Shown: piece by piece, positions 8,618-17,125 of the stretch
Layout: every line of letters starts with the position of its first letter
Numbering within the stretch: position 1 is the first letter of the stretch
Origin: Lutimaribacter salitolerans
Lineage (GTDB): Bacteria; Pseudomonadota; Alphaproteobacteria; Rhodobacterales; Rhodobacteraceae
Direction: 5' to 3'
Assembly (NCBI RefSeq): GCF_042677865.1
Contig: NZ_JBHUDD010000036.1
Span: 1-64,000, forward strand
Length of the DNA stretch: 64,000 bases
Notes under the pieces: model-generated
Told to the model about the DNA's origin: nothing
Database searches by the model: none
Seen by the model: the letters and a program-made list of their open reading frames with translations, nothing else
Program-made: the position numbers and the translations under genes

Positions 8618-9226
8618 ATGGCAAGAGTGCTGATAGCAGATGACCACGGCCTCGTGCGCGCGGCCCTCGCCTCTTACCTGGTCGAGATCACGGGCAACCG
8701 CATCATCGAGGCGGCGACATTGCCCGAGGCACTCGGCATCATCGCGCGCGATGGACCCTTCGATCTGGTCCTGCTCGACTACACCATGCCGGGGATGAGC
8801 ATGCCCTCGGGGCTGACGCAGGCGATCAAGGCCAACGCCCCGAATCCGGTGGCGATCCTGTCCGGCACCGCCCCGCCCGACATCGCCCGCCGCGCGCTGA
8901 CAGCAGGCGCGCGGGGCTTCGTGCCGAAATCCATCGACCCCGAGGAGATGATCGCGGCGGTGCGCCAGATGATCGCCGGCGAAATCTATCGCCCGCAGGA
9001 ATTTCTGGACAGCGAGCAGCCCCGACCTGCCCCGGTGCACATCACCCCGCGCGAGATGGACGTGCTGCGCGGCGTGATGGCGGGCAAGTCGAACAAGGAA
9101 ATCGCCCGCGACCTCGAGATTCAGGAAGTCACGATCAAGCTGCATGTCAAGACCATCTGCCGCAAGCTGCAGGCGCGCAACCGCACCCACGCCGCCATGC
9201 TGGCGCGCGACCTCGATCTTTCCTAA
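8618..9226 (+). CDS. LuxR/NarL-family response regulator
   Basis: Cytoplasmic transcriptional regulator of 202 residues. The receiver domain has acidic pair Asp8-Asp9, phospho-acceptor Asp54 (LVLLDYTMPGM) and conserved Lys104. The C-terminal LuxR helix-turn-helix spans about 140-200 (ITPREMDVLRGVMAGKSNKEIA). It is divergent from the kinase/sensor pair at 5.4-8.5 kb with a 98-bp shared promoter gap, so it is probably the output of that phosphorelay. Its TAA overlaps the convergent glucokinase stop by 4 bp. Confidence 0.88.
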   Translation: MARVLIADDHGLVRAALASYLVEITGNRIIEAATLPEALGIIARDGPFDLVLLDYTMPGMSMPSGLTQAIKANAPNPVAILSGTAPPDIARRALTAGARGFVPKSIDPEEMIAAVRQMIAGEIYRPQEFLDSEQPRPAPVHITPREMDVLRGVMAGKSNKEIARDLEIQEVTIKLHVKTICRKLQARNRTHAAMLARDLDLS

Positions 9227-10107
9227 AGCCGCGCCGCCAGCGCCGCCGCGCCGCGCAGCGTTATCAGCGGATCAGTGACCAGCGTGACCGGCACACCCGC
9301 CAGCAGGTCGGTATAGGCGCGCTGGCCCACCATATCGCCATGCAGCGCGCGCCAGTCCAGCCGCTCGGCCAGCGCACTCGACACACCTCCGGTCAGGTAC
9401 ACGCCCCCCGTCGCCATATGCGTCAGAACCATGTCGCGCAGATAACCCGCCAGCGCCTGCGCCAGCACTTCGCGCACCTCGGCACGGTCCAGCGCCTCGG
9501 CCCCGGTCGCCTGCACATCGCACAGCACGCGCGCCAGCCACGGCAGCGCACGCCCCGAGATCACGTCCTCGGCCACCACCTCGCCACCCTTCGCCTGTGC
9601 CAGCGCGCGCAACCCGTCGCTGACCTGCGGCAGGGTCACGTTGCCCGCCTCGGCCACCGGCACGAAAGTGCCACCGGGCAGATCATGCACCGCACAGGCG
9701 TTCAGCCCGGTGCCGATATTGACCACCAGCCGTACGCCCGCTGCCTGCACCGGCCCGGCCAAGGGGCGCAGGCCATCCTGCGGCACATGGGCCAGCCCAT
9801 GCCCCTGCCCCACCATGTCATTGAACAGCCGCACCGGCACATCACCCAGGACGCCACGGATCTGGCCCGGGTCCAGCACCAGCCCCCGGTTGGTCAGCGG
9901 CAGCACCTCGCCACGCAGCGCCCCGGCCCCGGCGATGGATACCGCGCGCACATGCACCCCCGGCACCGTTGCCAAAAACGCGCGCAGAACCGCGCCGAAA
10001 TCATCGCCACCTTCCGGGGCCAGCCACAGGGTGCCGGGCACGATCACGCCCTTGTCGGCCAGCGCCAGCCGCGACGCAGTGCCGCCGATATCGCCGATCA
10101 GATCCAT
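9223..10107 (-). CDS. glk: Glucokinase (Glk family)
   Basis: ATP-dependent hexokinase of 294 residues, presumed to phosphorylate glucose in the cytoplasm. The N-terminal phosphate motif is LIGDIGGTASRLAL. A second motif, VVNIGTGLNACAV, lies near residue 130, and GGVYLTGGVSSALAERLDW is near the C-terminus, all as in bacterial Glk (PF02685). Length is slightly below the usual ~320. No sugar regulator is adjacent. It ends convergently with the response regulator, sharing 4 bp. Confidence 0.8.
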   Translation of the reverse strand: MDLIGDIGGTASRLALADKGVIVPGTLWLAPEGGDDFGAVLRAFLATVPGVHVRAVSIAGAGALRGEVLPLTNRGLVLDPGQIRGVLGDVPVRLFNDMVGQGHGLAHVPQDGLRPLAGPVQAAGVRLVVNIGTGLNACAVHDLPGGTFVPVAEAGNVTLPQVSDGLRALAQAKGGEVVAEDVISGRALPWLARVLCDVQATGAEALDRAEVREVLAQALAGYLRDMVLTHMATGGVYLTGGVSSALAERLDWRALHGDMVGQRAYTDLLAGVPVTLVTDPLITLRGAAALAARL

Positions 10108-10188
10108 GCCAGACCCGCATTACCAACGCGCACCAAAGCAAGACGGCCCAAGGCACAGCCCGGGCCGCAAGCGCAGGTCAGCACCGGA

Positions 10189-11259
10189 TCACCCCCGGCG
10201 ACGGCGGCCACCACCACGGCCACCCCGGCCACCGGCATCGCCCGGCGCCTTGTTGAACCTGATCCACTCGCCCCCCGAAGGGTCGTTGTTGGTCAGGAAA
10301 TTGGCGGCGCGGATCGCCTCCATCTCCTTGCCCGGGCGCGGCTTCATGCTGCCCAGACCGAACAGGGTCACGAATGTCTCGTCATCCATCCCCTCGGGCA
10401 GCGCGATGCCCGCCGCCTCGACCTCGGCGCGCTTGGCGGCAATCGCCGCCTGCGTCACCGGCAGGGCCACCGGGTTCATGATCGCACTGGTCATCCCAGC
10501 CGTCATCGCCATCGGCAGAAAGGCATTGTTGATCCCGTGCCGGTTGGGCAGACCGAAACTGATGTTGGACGCGCCGCAGGTGGTGTTCACCCCCAGCTCC
10601 TCGCGCAGGCGGCGCACCAGCGTGAACACCTGCAATCCGGCGGTGCCCATGGCACCGATCGGCATCACCAGCGGATCGACCACGATATCATGCGCCGGAA
10701 TCCCGAAATCCGCCGCACGTTCCACGATCTTCTTGGCCACGGCAAAGCGCACATCGGGGTCTTCGGAAATCCCGGTATCGTCGTTGGAAATCGCCACCAC
10801 CGGCACGTTGTATTTCTTGACCAGCGGCAGCACCTGCTCCAGCCGCTCTTCCTCGCCGGTCACCGAGTTCAGCAGGGGCCGCCCTTCGCACATCTCAAGC
10901 CCCGCCTGCAACGCGCCGGGCACCGAGCTGTCGATGCACAGCGGCACATCGACAATCGCCTGCACCCGCGCGATCAGCTCGCGCATCAGCGGCGGCTCGA
11001 CAAAGTTGTTGTCGGCGTAACGCGGGTCCTCGGCCATCCTGTTGGAAAACACCGCGCCCGAGTTGATGTCCAGCACCGTCGCCCCGGCGGCCACCTGCGC
11101 GATCGCATCCGCCTCGACCGTGGAAAAATCGTCCTGCTCCAGCTCGGCGGCCAGCTTCTTGCGGCCGGTGGGGTTGATGCGTTCACCGATCACGCAGAAC
11201 GGCTGGTCAAAGCCGATGATGGCGGTCTTGGTCTTGGACTCGACGATGGTGCGGGTCAT
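10189..11259 (-). CDS. Methyltetrahydrofolate:corrinoid methyltransferase (split-MetH pterin-binding unit)
   Basis: TIM-barrel pterin-binding methyltransferase of 356 residues. The motif CVIGERINPTGRKKL at the N-terminus and GATVLDINSG are those of the MetH folate domain and corrinoid-dependent methyltransferases. CGASNISFGLPNR is the characteristic later loop. The C-terminus is a Gly/Arg-rich tail (GGRGGRGGGRRRRG), probably disordered. It lies 9 bp downstream of a MTHFR-like gene on the same strand. In rhodobacters methionine synthase is reported to be split into separate proteins, and this fits the folate-domain piece. No corrinoid-binding or homocysteine-domain gene is inside the window. 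Confidence 0.8.
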   Translation of the reverse strand: MTRTIVESKTKTAIIGFDQPFCVIGERINPTGRKKLAAELEQDDFSTVEADAIAQVAAGATVLDINSGAVFSNRMAEDPRYADNNFVEPPLMRELIARVQAIVDVPLCIDSSVPGALQAGLEMCEGRPLLNSVTGEEERLEQVLPLVKKYNVPVVAISNDDTGISEDPDVRFAVAKKIVERAADFGIPAHDIVVDPLVMPIGAMGTAGLQVFTLVRRLREELGVNTTCGASNISFGLPNRHGINNAFLPMAMTAGMTSAIMNPVALPVTQAAIAAKRAEVEAAGIALPEGMDDETFVTLFGLGSMKPRPGKEMEAIRAANFLTNNDPSGGEWIRFNKAPGDAGGRGGRGGGRRRRG

Positions 11260-11268
11260 TTTCTGTGG

Positions 11269-12195
11269 TTATCCTGTGGTTTGATTGGCGGGCACGCCTG
11301 CCGTACCGCCATTGTCGATGGCCCATTGGGCGTTGGTCTTGATCCCGCCCAGCGGAAAGAAATGCACGGCTTCGATGTTGAAATCCGGGTTGGCCGCCTT
11401 GTGCGCGGCCAGCGCGGCGATCACGTCGGTCGGCTCATACGGCAGCAGCAGTTTCGAGACATCCATCGCCCGCTTTTGCAACACTTTGAGCGAAGGTCCA
11501 ACCCCGCAGGCAATCGCGAACTTGATCAGCGTCTGCAACTTGGCCGGCCCGGCGATGCCGATATGCACCGGCAGGTCAATCCCCGCCGCCCTGATCGCAT
11601 CGGCCCAGGCGATAATCGGCCCGGCCTCGAAGGCAAACTGCGTGGCCAGAGCCATTTGCGCATCCGTGCGTTCGGAAAACCCCTGTTTCCAGCGCAGCGC
11701 CTCCATCACCAGCGCGTCACCGCCATCCGTGTCGATATCGCGGTTGCCCTCGGGGTGGCCCGCCACGTGCAGCCGCTCGAAATCGCCGAACAGCCCGGTG
11801 TCCAGCAGCTGCATCGAACTGTGGAACGCGCCCACCGGCTGCGCCACGCCGCCCGCCAGCAGCAGCGCCTGCCGCACATCGGCCTCGCCGCGATACATGG
11901 CGATCCAGTTGGCCAGCGTCGCGCGGTCCTTGATGATGCGCGCCGGGAAATGCGGCATCACGTTGAACCCATCGCGCGCCAGACGCCGCGCGGTCGCCAC
12001 CATGTCCTCGATCGGGGTGCCGTCGATATGGGCGATGTAGACGCGCGTGCCCTGGGGCAGCAGATCGCGGAAATCCTCGACCTTTTCGGCGGTGCGCGGC
12101 ATCACCTCGATCGAATAGCCTTGCAGGAACGCCTCGACCTGCCTGTTGGCAGGCTTCACGGCGTCGTCACGTCTCTTGAAATTCAGCAGCGCCAT
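11269..12195 (-). CDS. Methylenetetrahydrofolate reductase-like protein
   Basis: 308 residues from ATG 12195, which has GGAGAC upstream; an alternative start at 12231 would overlap the preceding gene. The central part (IEVMPRTAEKVEDFRDLLPQ, ARRLARDGFNVMPHFPAR, LPVHIGIAGPAKLQTLIKFA) resembles the FAD-barrel MTHFR superfamily, which makes 5-methyl-THF. It is diverged from canonical MetF. It precedes the corrinoid methyltransferase gene, consistent with supplying its methyl-folate substrate. The family is supported; the exact reaction is inferred. Confidence 0.72.
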   Translation of the reverse strand: MALLNFKRRDDAVKPANRQVEAFLQGYSIEVMPRTAEKVEDFRDLLPQGTRVYIAHIDGTPIEDMVATARRLARDGFNVMPHFPARIIKDRATLANWIAMYRGEADVRQALLLAGGVAQPVGAFHSSMQLLDTGLFGDFERLHVAGHPEGNRDIDTDGGDALVMEALRWKQGFSERTDAQMALATQFAFEAGPIIAWADAIRAAGIDLPVHIGIAGPAKLQTLIKFAIACGVGPSLKVLQKRAMDVSKLLLPYEPTDVIAALAAHKAANPDFNIEAVHFFPLGGIKTNAQWAIDNGGTAGVPANQTTG

Positions 12196-12221
12196 CGCAG
12201 TCTCCAACAGCCCCATCGGGG

Positions 12222-12518
12222 TCAAGCCCATCCATCATTGGCGATCAGCGCCTTGATCCGGTCCTGATCGTATTCCGCCTCCAGCCTTGCGGCCTCGGCC
12301 TGGGCGACCTCCATCGGGTCGCCTTCGACGGTATAGGGGGCAGCCTTGCGCCATTCGGCCAGGTAATCATCGGTCTCTGCCGCGCCCGATTTCATCGCGG
12401 CGCGGTCGATGGCCTGTTCGAACCGTTCGGCAAGCTGCCGCTTCGACCCGCGACGGCCCTTGCCGACGATGACCTGCGCCGGGATATCCCGCCAGTAGAC
12501 GATCGTGACTTCAGGCAT
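12222..12518 (-). CDS. Virulence-factor-family small protein (PF13769-like)
   Basis: 98-residue acidic cytoplasmic protein beginning MPEVTIVYWRDIPAQVIVGKG and continuing with RRGSKRQLAERFEQAIDRAA. This resembles the small 'virulence factor' family often found next to the MTHFR/corrinoid methyltransferase pair in rhodobacters. The start at 12518 is chosen because AGGGGA precedes it. No biochemical function is established to my knowledge; the conserved neighbourhood points to one-carbon or corrinoid metabolism. Confidence 0.65.
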   Translation of the reverse strand: MPEVTIVYWRDIPAQVIVGKGRRGSKRQLAERFEQAIDRAAMKSGAAETDDYLAEWRKAAPYTVEGDPMEVAQAEAARLEAEYDQDRIKALIANDGWA

Positions 12519-12762
12519 GACGTTGAGTCCCCTCATAATCCGTGGTTCCGGTTGTAGGGCAGCGCGGGGCCCGCATAGGTGCGTTTTTCGACATTCCCGG
12601 CCCCGCCTGCGACCATTTGGGTTTAGCCGCATCCGCCCGCACAGGCCACAGCCCCGCCCCATCATTATCGCCAACATCTTTATGAGCCGCGCAAACCACG
12701 CGCTTGCGCCGGGGGGGCCAAGCGACTAGTTTGGGGATAACTCGAAATGGAGGGCGTGAGTA

Positions 12763-13875
12763 ATGACGCCCAAGCGTCCCAAAGGTGCGGGCGCGTTCCC
12801 GAAACCGGTGGCAACCCCCGCGCCGCAAATGCCCGACCCGGCCGAGCTTTATGCCGCGCTGGATCTGGGCACCAATAGCTGTCGCATGCTGATTGCCCAA
12901 CCCAAGGGCAGTCAGTTTCATGTCGTGGACAGCTTTTCCAAGTCGGTGCAACTGGGCGCCGGTCTGGAACAGACGGGCCGACTGGGCCGGGCGTCGATGC
13001 GGCGCACGGTGCAGGCGCTGCGCATCTGTCAGCAAAAGCTGAAACGCCACAAGGTCCGCCACATGCGCCTTGTCGCCACCGAGGCCTGCCGCCGCGCCAA
13101 GAACGCGGGCGAATTCATCCGCGAGGTGCAGCGCGAAACCGGCCTGAAACTGGAAATCATCCAGCCCGAGGAAGAGGCGCGGCTGGCCGTCATCTCCTGC
13201 GCGCCACTGGTCAGCACCCGCACCGAACAGTTGCTGGTGGTGGACATCGGCGGCGGCTCGACCGAACTGGTGTGGATCGACCTGTCGTCCGTGCCCTATC
13301 GCGAACGCCCGCGCGCGATCATGCGGCTGCACGCGGGGTTCCACCCCACCGACAGCCCGTTTCCCGCCGCCAAGGTGGTCGACTGGATCAGCGTGCCGCT
13401 GGGCGTCGCCACCCTTCGCGACCAGTTCAACGATGTCGAGGACGACGCCGCGCGCTTTGCCCTGATGAGCTGGTTCTTCGAGGAAAACCTCGCCGAATTC
13501 GCCCCCTACAAGGACGAGCAAAAGCGCGAGGGCTTTCAGATCGTCGGCACATCAGGCACGGTCACCACCGTGGCCGCCAGCCATCTGGGCCTCAAACGCT
13601 ATGACCGGACCAAGGTGGACGGGCTGCGCATGACCTCCGACCAGATCGACCTGGTGATCCGCGACTACCTCTCGCTTGGCCCCGAGGGCCGGCGCACCGA
13701 CCCGCGCATCGGACAGGACCGGCACGCGCTGATCATGTCAGGGGCCGCGATCCTTCAGGCGCTCTTGCGCTGCTGGCCCACCGACCGGCTGTCAGTGGCC
13801 GACCGTGGCCTGCGCGAGGGGCTGCTTTACGCACAGATGAGCGCTGATGGCGTTCTCGAAGACGGGCCTTTCTGA
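12763..13875 (+). CDS. ppx: Exopolyphosphatase/guanosine pentaphosphatase (Ppx/GppA)
   Basis: 370-residue ASKHA-fold phosphatase. Phosphate-1 motif ALDLGTNSCRMLIA is near residue 30, VDIGGGSTELVWID near residue 160, and GTSGTVTTVAASHLGLKRYDR near residue 265. Substrates in the family are inorganic polyphosphate and/or pppGpp. Sequence alone does not separate Ppx from GppA, and the protein lacks the long C-terminal HD-like extension of E. coli Ppx. It is followed 8 bp later by rlmE, a common alphaproteobacterial pairing. The ~244-bp gap to the divergent gene at 12518 holds its promoter, with GGAGGGCG near the start. Confidence 0.85.
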   Translation: MTPKRPKGAGAFPKPVATPAPQMPDPAELYAALDLGTNSCRMLIAQPKGSQFHVVDSFSKSVQLGAGLEQTGRLGRASMRRTVQALRICQQKLKRHKVRHMRLVATEACRRAKNAGEFIREVQRETGLKLEIIQPEEEARLAVISCAPLVSTRTEQLLVVDIGGGSTELVWIDLSSVPYRERPRAIMRLHAGFHPTDSPFPAAKVVDWISVPLGVATLRDQFNDVEDDAARFALMSWFFEENLAEFAPYKDEQKREGFQIVGTSGTVTTVAASHLGLKRYDRTKVDGLRMTSDQIDLVIRDYLSLGPEGRRTDPRIGQDRHALIMSGAAILQALLRCWPTDRLSVADRGLREGLLYAQMSADGVLEDGPF

Positions 13876-13883
13876 AAGGCGGA

Positions 13884-14654
13884 ATGGAACCAATGGCTAA
13901 GACACCGACCGGCAAGGGCCCCACGGGCAAGACCCCAGCAGGCAAGACCCCCACGGGCAAGAACACATCCGGGCGCGGGCAGCGTGACCTCAAGGTGCAG
14001 GTGAAAACCGCACGCGGGCGCAAGCTGTCCTCGACCCGCTGGCTGCAACGCCAGCTCAACGACCCCTACGTCGCCCGCGCCCGCAAGGAAGGCTATCGCG
14101 GCCGCGCCGCCTTCAAGATCATGGAGCTGGACGACCGTTACCGCTTTCTGGTGCCCGGCGCCCGCGTGGTCGATCTGGGCTGCGCGCCCGGCGGCTGGAT
14201 TCAGGTCGCGATCCCGCGCATCAACGCGCTGGGGGAAAAATCCGGCAAGGCGCAGGGCCGCATCCTGGGCATCGACCTGCAAGAGATCGAAGGCATCCCC
14301 GGCGCCGAGATCTATCAGCTTGATTTCATGGATGACGGGGCCGACGCGCAGGTCAAGGAATGGCTGGGCGGCAAGGCCGACGTGGTGATGTCGGACATGG
14401 CCGCCTCAAGCTCGGGGCACAAGCAGACCGACCACCTGCGCATCATCTCGCTGTGCGAGGCGGCGGCCTATTTCGCCTTCGACGTGCTGGAACCGGGCGG
14501 CACATTCGTCGCCAAGGTTCTGGCCGGCGGGGCCGAGGGCGATCTGCAAAAGCTGCTGAAACAGAAGTTCACCAAGGTCGTGAACGTCAAACCCCCCGCC
14601 AGCCGCGCTGACAGTTCCGAGAAATTCGTGGTCGCAACCGGCTTTCGCGGCTGA
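13884..14654 (+). CDS. rlmE: 23S rRNA (uridine-2'-O-)-methyltransferase RlmE/FtsJ
   Basis: 256-residue SAM-dependent methyltransferase for U2552 of 23S rRNA. GRAAFKIMELDDRYRF carries the first catalytic Lys. VDLGCAPGGWIQVA is the SAM motif, DVVMSDMAASSSGH carries the catalytic Asp, and FVAKVLAGG the second Lys. The N-terminus is extended by a four-unit PTGK-type repeat (listed separately) before the conserved core. It starts 8 bp after ppx, so it is probably co-transcribed; ATG 13893 is a possible alternative start. Confidence 0.92.
   Translation: MEPMAKTPTGKGPTGKTPAGKTPTGKNTSGRGQRDLKVQVKTARGRKLSSTRWLQRQLNDPYVARARKEGYRGRAAFKIMELDDRYRFLVPGARVVDLGCAPGGWIQVAIPRINALGEKSGKAQGRILGIDLQEIEGIPGAEIYQLDFMDDGADAQVKEWLGGKADVVMSDMAASSSGHKQTDHLRIISLCEAAAYFAFDVLEPGGTFVAKVLAGGAEGDLQKLLKQKFTKVVNVKPPASRADSSEKFVVATGFRG
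13905..13964 (+). repeat. Four-unit 15-bp in-frame tandem repeat at the rlmE 5' end
   Basis: Codons 8-27 of rlmE encode PTGKG, PTGKT, PAGKT, PTGKN, a pentapeptide repeat from near-identical 15-nt units. The segment is Lys/Gly/Pro-rich, basic and probably disordered, as expected for an rRNA-contacting tail. Confidence 0.8.
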
Positions 14655-14791
14655 CCCGCACAGCCACAACACCAAGGCGCGGGCACAGCAACGCGCCCGG
14701 CACGTCCGGTGTGGCCCCCGGGGATTGCACATTCCCCATCACCGCGCCAAAGTCGTCGCGCTGCATCGCACAACACCCGAAAGGCCCGTCC

Positions 14792-16039
14792 ATGTTCACC
14801 CCCGATCTGCTGACTTCCATCCGTGACCGTTTCGCCCATGTCGATGCCTGCCCCATCACCGGCCCGCGCTTGTTCTTTGAAAACGCAGGCGGCGCGCTGA
14901 CCCTGAAATCGGTGGTCGATACCACGGCGAATTTCGCCGCCATCCCCGACAATCAGGGCCGCAACAACGCCGCCAGCGCCCATCTGATGCAGGTGATCGC
15001 CAAGGCCCGTGCCGATACCGCGCTGCTGCTGAACGCCCCCGGCGGGCAGGTCGTGCTGGGCGAAAGCGGCACCGAGATGCTGTATCGGATGATCCGCACC
15101 GCCTGTATGGGCACCGGCCCCGGCCCGGTCATCGGCACCACGCTGGAACACCCCGCCTCGCGCAGCGCGGCGCGGCTGTGGGCCGAACGCGCCGGGCGCG
15201 ACTATATCGCCGTGCCCCATGACGACGCCACCGGCACCGTCACCGCCGATCACTACCGCCCGCATCTGCGCCCCGATCTGGCCGTCGCCACGATCATCCA
15301 CACCAGCCCGGTCACCGGCATGGGCGTGGACATCGACGCCATCGCCGCCGAGATCCGCGCCGTTGCGCCCGACTGCCTGATCATCGTCGATGGCATCCAG
15401 CATGCCGCGCACGGCGGGATCGACCTGTCGGCGGCGGGCATCGACGGCTACGCGGTCTCGCCCTACAAGATGTTCTCGCGCCACGGCTATGGCGTGGCCT
15501 GGATCTCGGACCGGCTGGGCGCCCTGCCCCACGAGGCGCTGATCGGCGGCCCGGCGGAAAACTGGGAGCTTGGCACCCGCGACACCGGCGCCTATGCCAC
15601 CCTGTCAGATGTGGTGCAGTATCTTGACTGGCTGGGCACGCAGGTCAGCGACGCCGAGGCCCCGCGCGCGCGGCTGACCGCAGCGGCAAAGGCCATCCAC
15701 GACCACGAAACCGCGCTCTGCGATGCGATGATCCACGGCACCGGCAACCACGCCGGTCTGGCTAGCCTGCCCGGGCTGCACATCCTTGGCGGTCCCGACA
15801 ATCCGGCCCGCGAAGGTCTGGTAGGATTCTGGATCGACGACATGCCCTCGGCCGATATCGTGTCCGGGCTGGAGGATCGCGGCGTGCGCGTGCACATCCG
15901 CAAGGCCGATCACTACTCGGGCAACATACTTGACCCGCTGGGCCGCCCCGATTGCGTGCGCGTGTCGCTGGCCCATTACAACAGCATGGACGAGGTCACC
16001 CGGATGCTGGATGCCATGGCCGAGATTACCCGCGACTGA
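14792..16039 (+). CDS. Class V aminotransferase-fold PLP enzyme (cysteine-desulfurase-like)
   Basis: 415 residues from ATG 14792; a GTG 81 nt upstream gives a non-conserved leader. The fold-type I PLP site is visible: Asp200 in IIVDGIQHAAHG, then Lys226 in AVSPYKMFSRHGYG. FFENAGGALTL near residue 30 is the usual NAGG start of the family. The catalytic Cys loop of true cysteine desulfurases is absent (RKADHYSGNILDPLG in that region). Another reaction, such as kynureninase-, epimerase- or lyase-like, is therefore more likely. It lies downstream of rlmE across a 137-bp gap with a weak hairpin (14676-14697). Confidence 0.78.
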   Translation: MFTPDLLTSIRDRFAHVDACPITGPRLFFENAGGALTLKSVVDTTANFAAIPDNQGRNNAASAHLMQVIAKARADTALLLNAPGGQVVLGESGTEMLYRMIRTACMGTGPGPVIGTTLEHPASRSAARLWAERAGRDYIAVPHDDATGTVTADHYRPHLRPDLAVATIIHTSPVTGMGVDIDAIAAEIRAVAPDCLIIVDGIQHAAHGGIDLSAAGIDGYAVSPYKMFSRHGYGVAWISDRLGALPHEALIGGPAENWELGTRDTGAYATLSDVVQYLDWLGTQVSDAEAPRARLTAAAKAIHDHETALCDAMIHGTGNHAGLASLPGLHILGGPDNPAREGLVGFWIDDMPSADIVSGLEDRGVRVHIRKADHYSGNILDPLGRPDCVRVSLAHYNSMDEVTRMLDAMAEITRD

Positions 16040-16056
16040 AGCCACCAAGAACGCCA

Positions 16057-16080
16057 AAGGCCGGGTATCCCCCCGGCCTT
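16057..16080. terminator. Hairpin between convergent genes
   Basis: A 9-bp perfect stem, AAGGCCGGG (16057-16065) with CCCGGCCTT (16072-16080), and a 6-nt loop lie between the PLP enzyme stop and the dppF stop. There is no long T-run on either strand, so it may serve as a weak bidirectional terminator. Confidence 0.55.
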
Positions 16081-16159
16081 GCCGCCTGAAATCACACGCA
16101 CCCGGATAGGCATGGCGTGTGCATAGCCGGTGCATGGCAATCACATCGCCAAAACCGCC

Positions 16160-17125
16160 CTATTCGGCCAGATGACAGGCTACGCGCGTCTGGCCGATCC
16201 TGCGCATCTCGGGCCGCTCGGTGCTGCACCGCGCCACGGCGATCGGACAGCGCGGATGATAGGCGCACCCGCTTGGCGGGTTGATCGCATCCGGGATCTC
16301 GCCCTTGGGCGGCTCAACCTCGCGGCCAAACCCGTCCATACGCGGCGCGGCGGCGAACAGCATCTTGGTATAGGGATGCTTGGGGTCAGAAAACAGCACG
16401 TCGCGGGGGGCTTCCTCGACCAGCCGGCCAAGATACAAAACCCCAATGATATCAGCCATATGCTGCACGACTGTCAGGTCATGGCTGATGAATAGATAAG
16501 TCAGGCCGAATTCTTCGCGCAGGTCCGTCATCAGGTTCAGAACCTGCGCCTGCACCGACACATCCAGCGCCGAGGTCGGTTCGTCGCAGACGATGATCTT
16601 GGGCTCGGACGCCAGCGCGCGGGCAATACATATCCGCTGCCGCTGCCCGCCCGAGAATTCATGCGGGTATTTCCCGGCATCCTTGCCCGATAACCCCACC
16701 TGCTCCAACAGTTTTTCCGCCAAGCCAGTTGTATCGCCACCCTTCACCGCCACGGGTTCGGCGATGATATCCCGCACCCGCCAGCGCGGGTTCAGCGAGG
16801 CATAGGGGTCCTGAAAGATCATCTGGATCTCGGCGCGCACGGCCTCGACCTTGGCGGCGTCCTTTTCCGTTGCCAGATCAACGCCTTGTACCTCGACGCT
16901 GCCACTGCTGGGCGGCACCAGACCAACCATGATCTTGCCAATCGTGGACTTGCCCGAGCCGCTTTCCCCGACCAGCGCATAGACGCTTTTCTCGGGGATC
17001 TCGAAGCTGACATCCGACACGGCGGTCAGCAGCGCCTTGGGCGATCGTTCGATCACCCGGTTCAGCCAGGGTTTGGACACGTCGAACACCCGTGTCAGGT
17101 GCGCGACCTTGATCAATGCGCTCAT
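16160..17125 (-). CDS. dppF: Di/oligopeptide ABC transporter ATP-binding protein (DppF/OppF type)
   Basis: 321-residue ATPase. Walker A GESGSGKSTIGK, signature FSGGQRQRICIARAL, Walker B IIVCDEPTSALDVSVQAQ. The C-terminal oligo_HPY region with PSGCAYHPRCPIAVARC contains the Cys residues expected for an Fe-S-like site in this subfamily. It overlaps the dppD gene by 4 bp as last gene of a minus-strand A-B-C-D-F operon. Substrate (dipeptide, oligopeptide, nickel or other) cannot be fixed from this subunit. Confidence 0.88.
   Translation of the reverse strand: MSALIKVAHLTRVFDVSKPWLNRVIERSPKALLTAVSDVSFEIPEKSVYALVGESGSGKSTIGKIMVGLVPPSSGSVEVQGVDLATEKDAAKVEAVRAEIQMIFQDPYASLNPRWRVRDIIAEPVAVKGGDTTGLAEKLLEQVGLSGKDAGKYPHEFSGGQRQRICIARALASEPKIIVCDEPTSALDVSVQAQVLNLMTDLREEFGLTYLFISHDLTVVQHMADIIGVLYLGRLVEEAPRDVLFSDPKHPYTKMLFAAAPRMDGFGREVEPPKGEIPDAINPPSGCAYHPRCPIAVARCSTERPEMRRIGQTRVACHLAE

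Noticed and set aside
9340..12267. 975-codon open frame on the plus strand
   Set aside because: Antisense to glucokinase, methyltransferase and MTHFR-like genes. The translation is low-complexity His/Arg/Gln-rich with no domain.
14676..14697. Terminator after rlmE
   Set aside because: Only a 6-bp stem with a 10-nt loop and no T-run, which is too weak to list as a feature.
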